Origin: CAYLPU01 sp964385635
Lineage (GTDB): Bacteria > Chloroflexota > Anaerolineae > B4-G1
Direction: 5' to 3'
DNA length: 62,490 nucleotides
NCBI GenBank assembly: GCA_964385635.1
Contig: CAYLPU010000018.1
Location: 1 to 62,490, forward strand
Shown here: positions 57,723 through 62,490 of the stretch, one piece after another
Numbering within the stretch: the stretch's first letter is position 1
How the letters are laid out: each line of letters opens with the position of its first letter
Program-made: the position numbers and the translations under genes
The notes under the pieces: generated by a model
What the model was told of the DNA's origin: nothing
What the model saw: only the letters and a program-made list of their open reading frames with translations
Databases searched by the model: none

Positions 57723-59009
57723 TTACGAACCTCTCGCTCGTTCCAGTTCCGCCCGCTCGCGCAGTTGGCTCCGCAGCGTCTCGATGTCGCGAGGGACCAT
57801 GTAGGCAGCGAAGGCAAAGAAGATCGAGCAGAGCACCCAGGTGGAGATGCAGATGAGCAGGATCGCATTGTGCAGAGACGACCGCACGGCGATTAGACCG
57901 GCCAGCAAAGGAGCCAGTGCCGCCCCGGCGCTCTCGATGAAGTACTGAACCGCCAGCGCCGTGCTGCGCACCTCCGGCAGCGTGACGTCGTAGACCGTGG
58001 AGATCACATTGGGCGAGGCGAAGGGGATGAACACTGCCGTGATCATGAGCATCGCCGTGAAGAGAGTTTGGTCTGCCGCTGGGATGCTCATGGTGATTGT
58101 CAACAGGATCGCGCCGAGGAGGACGGCTGTCATAGAGACAAGCAGCCGGCCACGTGGGGTGCGCTTGAAGAAGAAATCGCCCACCGCGCCGCCTATGAAG
58201 TACCCTAAAGCCAACACCAGCACCGCCGGAGCCATCGTCATCAACACGGCGTCCGGGGTGTAATCCCGCTCCGTTTCCAGGTAGCGGAAGAACCAGTAAG
58301 TGATGACGTTCCAGGGGAAGACCCCGGCAAAACCTTGGGCGAACAGGAGCAGCAGGCTACGTTTGCGGAACAGGCCGAGAGCGATCTTCCAATCGAAGCG
58401 GTAGATGCCGATCTGCTCCAGGTCTGCCAGTTCTGGCTCGCTCTTGCCGCGCGGAGCCTCGCGCACGCCGAAGAAGATCAGAATGGACAACAGCACGCCG
58501 AGCGACCCGGTGATGTAGAACACGCCGCGCCAGCCCAGAACACCGCTCAGCAGCGTGGCTGCGATCAATCCCAACATATAGCCCAACGGCTGCGCAAGTT
58601 GCAGCAGCCCGTAGACCTTGCCTCGTATGCTCGGGCCGAAGTAGTCAGAGATCAGGCTGTAGAGACCGGGGTAACTGGAATCGTCGATGCCCGTCGAAGC
58701 GCGCGTGGCGAGAAAAGCCGGGTAGGTGGGCACGATGGCGCTGAGCCAGGTGGTCGAACCCCATAAGAACGAGGCCAGCGCCAGAAGTTTCGACCGCGTG
58801 TACCGGTCGTACAGGTAGCCCCAGAGTGGATAGAACACCGCCCCGACGACGAGCGCACCGGTGAACACCGCGCCCATCTGCGCTTCGTTTATGCCAAACG
58901 TCTCCATGATGGGGGTGGTCAGCGGGCCGATGAGCAACTTGTCGGACTGGTGAAGGAGCATAAACACGAAGAACACGAACACGACGAACCAGCGATAACG
59001 TGACTTCAT
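57723..59009 (-). CDS. MFS transporter
   Basis: 428 residues, about 12 membrane segments. The loop 2-3 motif is PLWGYLYDRYTRSKLLALA, and GVLGWRGVFYITGSLGVLLS precedes the central loop at about residues 190-215. Resembles the MFS branch of spinster/anion symporters. GAGGAGG before the ATG. Substrate unknown. No linked metabolic genes. Confidence 0.88.
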   Translation of the reverse strand: MKSRYRWFVVFVFFVFMLLHQSDKLLIGPLTTPIMETFGINEAQMGAVFTGALVVGAVFYPLWGYLYDRYTRSKLLALASFLWGSTTWLSAIVPTYPAFLATRASTGIDDSSYPGLYSLISDYFGPSIRGKVYGLLQLAQPLGYMLGLIAATLLSGVLGWRGVFYITGSLGVLLSILIFFGVREAPRGKSEPELADLEQIGIYRFDWKIALGLFRKRSLLLLFAQGFAGVFPWNVITYWFFRYLETERDYTPDAVLMTMAPAVLVLALGYFIGGAVGDFFFKRTPRGRLLVSMTAVLLGAILLTITMSIPAADQTLFTAMLMITAVFIPFASPNVISTVYDVTLPEVRSTALAVQYFIESAGAALAPLLAGLIAVRSSLHNAILLICISTWVLCSIFFAFAAYMVPRDIETLRSQLRERAELERARGS

Positions 59010-59021
59010 TGGGCCTCCTCA

Positions 59022-59055
59022 AGACCTGACAGGTTTTCCGAAACCTGTCAGGTCT
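59022..59055. repeat. Palindromic repeat (AGACCTGACAGG type), copy 2
   Basis: AGACCTGACAGGTTTTCCG / AAACCTGTCAGGTCT, 34 bases, same family as 48022-48055. Fills the 47-base gap between the PHP-Schlafen gene and the MFS gene; likely transcription terminator for the upstream gene. Confidence 0.8.
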
Positions 59056-59056
59056 G

Positions 59057-60799
59057 TCATTGTTCCTCATCCGCCTCCAATCCCACCAACCGCGCCCATT
59101 CCCCGTGAATGCCGTCCTCCGTCACCCCATAGTAGGTGCGCAGTTTGCCATCCTCCCGCTGCACCAGATCGTAGCGCGCCCGACCAGCGTGCTCCCGCCG
59201 CTTGAGCAGGCTGATATCCCCGTGCCACTCGACCTTGCTACCGTACACCGGGTGTTCCTCAGCCTGGGTGATCGCATAGCGCCATAGCCGCCGCGCAGAC
59301 TTTCGGGTGACGTTCTTGACCACGTTGCCGTTGCGCAGGTCGCGCATCGTGTGGTAGATCGTGCCTTTGCGCTCCTCGGTCTCCACGATCTCCACTCCCG
59401 TCCGGGGTGGCTCGATGGGGGCACGGTCGGAGACTGGCCCTGGCAAGGGTTTCTCCACCGGCACGACCGTGCGTCCTGCCTGTGCCCGCTTGACCAGATT
59501 CACGATCTCATCCCGCACCGCAAGAGTGGTCTCCACTTCGCTGCGCACATAGATCTTGTTGTCGTCAATAGCGTAAGGCGGATCATCCCCCCGGGGCATC
59601 ACCAACCGTACCACTCTCACCCCCTGCGTCTCCTGTACGTCCACCGTGGCCTCAAGGGGGGGCGTGATACGGCTTTCGATCTCCGCCTGGAACGTTTTGA
59701 CTACCCGTGAGGGGTTGCTCACCCCAGCCGGTTGCTCCTTAGGGTCGGCGCTGACGCCGACGTAGATGGTGCCACCGTTGGTATTGGCGAAGGCACAGAT
59801 GTCGGCCAGGATGGCGTAGAGCCGCCCGCCCCGGCTGGTGTAGCCAGCGTGGAAGTCCTGCACGATCGTAGAGCCTTCCTCCCGCGCCGCCTGGATGTAA
59901 TCCACCGGTGCCTTTGCTGCGCGATAGGGTCGTGTGCGGGCAAAGTCGTTGCTCAGGAACACCTCCCGCAGCGCGGCGAAACTGATCTCGGGCAGAAGCA
60001 CCTCCGTCACCCGCTCGCCCACGCCCAGATGTTTGGCATCCCTGATGGTCTTCCCCTTCTCTGCAATGAGCCGGTGGGCATCGGAGCCCTGGATACAACG
60101 CATGCGGCGTGGATACTCCGGGCGCGAGCCGTCGAAAAAACGCGCTGTCGTGCGCCGCCCTTTCTTCTCCAGGTCAGTCACCTCCAGTGCGTGAAGATGG
60201 GGGTCTTGGGTATAAGCGATGCGCGTCTGGCCACCGAATCCCAGCCTCCGCATAGCCACGCCGTGGGCAGAGTTGACGTGGGCTGCGATGACGATACCAC
60301 CGGACTCGTCAATGACCCGATAGGCTGTCAATACGTCTGTCGTCGCCCCCACCTCGGTGCTGCCAGCGTCCAGTTTATCCGGCGGGATGTTGAGTTGGCG
60401 CAGGATGAACTCCAGTTCTCGCACGTCCGTGTCAGAGGAAAAGATGCCGAGGATGTGAAATCCCAGAGTGGCGGTGAACTCGAACCCTGGCAGCACCAGC
60501 ACCTTCTTCCGCAGGAGGCGATACTCTTTGAGTCTCTGCTTCTCCTCCGGTTGCAGCCGCCCCAAACGCTCAAGTAGTTCCAGGGCCTCAACCTCCTCCA
60601 GCATCTCTCGATAACCGGCGACTGTGTTGTGGTCGGTGAGGGCGATGATGTCGAGGCCCTTACGCTCGGCTGCCTGTAGAATGTTCAGATATGAGACTCC
60701 CGATTCAAGATAATCGGTGGAGGCAGGGGTGTGCAGATGAAGATCAACCCGCCTCCACTGAAGTTTACTTCGTCCTGTCTTGCGCTTTGTCATATGCAT
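59057..60799 (-). CDS. PHP-domain / Schlafen AlbA-2 fusion protein
   Basis: 580 residues. N-terminal PHP phosphoesterase domain: VDLHLHTPAS (Asp19, His21, His23), IIALTDHNTVAGY, LPGFEFTA, IAAHVNSAHG and RCIQGSDAHR, a complete set of metal motifs. From about residue 310 comes the Schlafen AlbA_2 domain, with GSTIVQDFHAGYTSRGGRLYA, ILADICAFANTNGGTIYVGV and a basic region. The C-terminus (about 470-580) is an additional unassigned region. Such fusions are found near defence genes, with PHP as possible nuclease or phosphatase. ATG at 60799 with AAGGA; ATG at 60793 is also possible. Confidence 0.85.
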   Translation of the reverse strand: MHMTKRKTGRSKLQWRRVDLHLHTPASTDYLESGVSYLNILQAAERKGLDIIALTDHNTVAGYREMLEEVEALELLERLGRLQPEEKQRLKEYRLLRKKVLVLPGFEFTATLGFHILGIFSSDTDVRELEFILRQLNIPPDKLDAGSTEVGATTDVLTAYRVIDESGGIVIAAHVNSAHGVAMRRLGFGGQTRIAYTQDPHLHALEVTDLEKKGRRTTARFFDGSRPEYPRRMRCIQGSDAHRLIAEKGKTIRDAKHLGVGERVTEVLLPEISFAALREVFLSNDFARTRPYRAAKAPVDYIQAAREEGSTIVQDFHAGYTSRGGRLYAILADICAFANTNGGTIYVGVSADPKEQPAGVSNPSRVVKTFQAEIESRITPPLEATVDVQETQGVRVVRLVMPRGDDPPYAIDDNKIYVRSEVETTLAVRDEIVNLVKRAQAGRTVVPVEKPLPGPVSDRAPIEPPRTGVEIVETEERKGTIYHTMRDLRNGNVVKNVTRKSARRLWRYAITQAEEHPVYGSKVEWHGDISLLKRREHAGRARYDLVQREDGKLRTYYGVTEDGIHGEWARLVGLEADEEQ

Positions 60800-60807
60800 G
60801 TGTCCTT

Positions 60808-61161
60808 TCAGTTCACCAGGTTTGCAATCATTGCCAATACTTCGGATGGGCGGAAAGGCTTAAGGAGAAAGAAATCGGCCCCGGCGGACAGACATTTCTC
60901 TGCTAGATCCATACCCGAGGTCATCACCACCGGCGTCGTTTTGAACGCCGCGTCCGCCCGTAATTCCCGCAATATGTGAAGCGTGTCTCCGTGCGAGACA
61001 TGTATGTCCATCAGCAGGAGCGCCGGCTTCACCTGGCGCACCGCCGGCACCACGTCGGCCAGGCGTGACACGATCACCGCCTGATATCCTTCTAACTCGA
61101 GTATGGTTTTGATGAGCTTACTGAATACTTCGTCGTCGTCTACTACTACAATAGTGTGCAC
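60808..61161 (-). CDS. Single-domain response regulator
   Basis: 117 residues consisting only of a receiver domain. Acid pocket Asp9/Asp10, phosphoacceptor Asp52 in LLLMDIHV, Thr81/Ser82 in VVMTSGMD, and Lys101 in FLLKPF are all present. GTG start. No output domain and no linked kinase, so it relays a signal to other proteins. Confidence 0.9.
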   Translation of the reverse strand: MHTIVVVDDDEVFSKLIKTILELEGYQAVIVSRLADVVPAVRQVKPALLLMDIHVSHGDTLHILRELRADAAFKTTPVVMTSGMDLAEKCLSAGADFFLLKPFRPSEVLAMIANLVN

Positions 61162-61199
61162 TGCCTGGCCTTTCCGCGCTTTGTGGAGCCACGTCGCTT

Positions 61200-62449
61200 C
61201 TACCCACCTGGTGTCAGTGCAGCCTTAAGTACGTCCTCTACTCGCTCGGCTAGAACGAACTTGAGGCTTTTGTGTACCTCTTCAGGTATGTCGTCCAGGT
61301 CCTTCTCGTTCTGCCTGGGCAAGATGACGGTCTTGAGGCCGGCCCGGTGGGCTGCCAGCACCTTCTCTTTGATGCCGCCCACCGGCAATACTTGCCCCCG
61401 CAGCGTGATCTCCCCTGTCATTCCCACGTCATCGCGCACCCGACGATCGGTCAATAGTGAGGCCAGCGCGGCGGCGATGGTGACGCCGGCTGAGGGCCCG
61501 TCCTTTGGTACCGCGCCCGCTGGCACGTGCAGGTGGATGTCGGTTTTCTCAAAGGTGTCCTCCGATATGCCCAGTTCCTTAGCCTTTGAGCGCACGTAAC
61601 TGAGCGCTGCCTGTGCCGATTCCTTCATCACCTCGCCCAACTGGCCGGTGACCATAAATCCCTTGCTGCCGGGCATCTTGGTGGCCTCACAGAATATCAG
61701 ATCGCCGCCGGCGACTGTGACGCTCAGGCCGGTAGCGACGCCAGGCGACTGGGTGCGCAGTGCCGTCTCTGGGAAGTAGCGCGGCTTCTTCAGGAATTTG
61801 GGCACGTCCTGCACCGTCACCCGCACCGGATCTGTGTCTCCCTCGGCGATGTGGGTCACCACTTTCCGGCACACCCGCCCGATCTCCCGCTCCATGTTGC
61901 GCACCCCGGCCTCGCGGGTATAGTCGCGAATGATCTTGCGCAGTGTACCGTCGGTGAATCTCAGTTCGTTGGGCCGGAGGCCGTTCTCCCGCAGTTGACG
62001 GGGGATCAGGTACTCCTGGGCAATGTGCAACTTCTCCGTCTCGGTGTAGCCCGAAAGCCTCAGTATCTCCATCCGGTCTCGCAACGGCGTTGGTATGGGA
62101 TCGAGCCAGTTGGCCGTGGTGATAAACATCACCTGGGAGAGATCGAATGGCACGTCCAGATAGTGATCGCGGAATTCGCGATTCTGTTCCGGGTCCAGCA
62201 CCTCCAGCAGCGCGGCTGCCGGGTCACCTCGGAAGTCCGTCCCCAGTTTATCCACCTCGTCGAGCATGAAGACCGGGTTGTTCGACTCCACCCGCCGCAA
62301 TGCCTGGATGATGCGGCCAGGCAGCGCGCCGATGTAGGTGCGCCGGTGGCCGCGTATTTCTGCCTCGTCGCGCACACCGCCCAGCGACTGACGGATGAAC
62401 TTACGCTCCAGCGCCCGCGCAATGGACTGCCCCAGGCTAGCAGTTTGTC
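61200..62449 (-). CDS. lon: Lon protease, C-terminal part (N-terminus missing)
   Basis: About 415 residues of Lon are clear. After Walker A come SLGQSIARALERKFIRQSLGGVRDE (read in parts), GALPGRIIQAL and Walker B FMLDEVDKLG. Sensor and lid regions follow, and the serine-lysine protease domain has KDGPSAGVT (catalytic Ser) and GGIKEKVLAAHRAG (catalytic Lys). Upstream of SLGQ the expected Walker A (GPPGVGKT) is absent: the last 40 bases of the window encode LPKLPLRQTA instead. The gene therefore breaks at about 62449, most likely at a contig end or assembly join. Real Lon has about 780-830 residues. Confidence 0.88.
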
Positions 62450-62490
62450 GGAGAGGAAGCTTTGGTAGCTCATGATCGACAAACGGCAAC
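62450..62490. other. Non-Lon sequence at the right edge
   Basis: GTTTGTCG and CGACAAAC form a short inverted repeat here, and the sequence does not encode the Lon nucleotide loop in any frame. Probable assembly chimera or rearrangement end. Confidence 0.5.

Noticed and set aside
55010..57896. Two long plus-strand open frames (602 and 585 residues)
   Set aside because: They are antisense to the NACHT-FGE gene and show no protein family features.
1..62490. rRNA, tRNA or known riboswitch genes
   Set aside because: Intergenic regions were read for cloverleaf ends and conserved rRNA or riboswitch cores; none was convincing.

Overview
This 62.5 kb window is GC-rich, densely coding bacterial DNA. 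The gene content suggests an anaerobic or facultative heterotroph of the Chloroflexota, probably Anaerolineae-like: long carboxypeptidase-regulatory-like surface proteins, Thr/Pro-rich lipoproteins, MttB/corrinoid modules, YfhO and GT39 membrane proteins, and many short palindromic and GTGAAACG-type repeats inside genes. This taxonomic call is inference; no rRNA or tRNA gene was seen. The right edge looks like a contig end.

Layout. 1-4913: surface or secreted proteins (DNRLRE-type fragment; 12-module protein). 5062-7161: a small sulfur/Fe-S operon made of a NifS/IscS-like protein that keeps the catalytic Cys but lacks the PLP lysine, an IscU-MIP18(DUF59) fusion, and TusA. 7402-13834 (minus): NTase-like protein, four-CBS protein, choline-kinase-like protein, MttB-family methyltransferase, corrinoid protein and transaldolase, probably one methyl-transfer operon. 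14879-21930: oligopeptide-type ABC importer plus a universal stress protein. 22097-32173: phosphodiesterase, MFS, mevalonate-kinase-like GHMP kinase, DHH phosphoesterase, URO-D methyltransferase-like protein, class II aldolase, HisC-like aminotransferase, CbbY-like HAD and M20 hydrolase, an unassigned catabolic cluster. 32523-38434: HAD-IIA phosphatase, DUF2148 protein, a type IIG restriction-modification enzyme and a frameshifted lipoprotein. 38543-47992: acyl-CoA cluster (two thiolase-fold proteins without the usual nucleophilic Cys, two DUF35 proteins, two CoA-transferase subunits, acyl-CoA dehydrogenase), interrupted by a MNT-HEPN pair, a PD-(D/E)XK nuclease-like gene and an asparaginase. 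48060-53997 (minus): HI0933-family flavoprotein, YfhO protein, GT39 glycosyltransferase. 54122-57695 (minus): a decayed diversity-generating retroelement, with a NACHT-FGE target, a truncated avd and a template-repeat fragment but no reverse transcriptase. 57723-62450 (minus): MFS, PHP-Schlafen protein, response regulator and the C-terminal part of Lon.

The most interesting points are the lysine-less NifS / IscU-MIP18 / TusA operon, the NACHT-FGE protein with DGR relics and a homopolymer-rich frameshift, and the several families of palindromic repeats, some inserted in frame inside genes.
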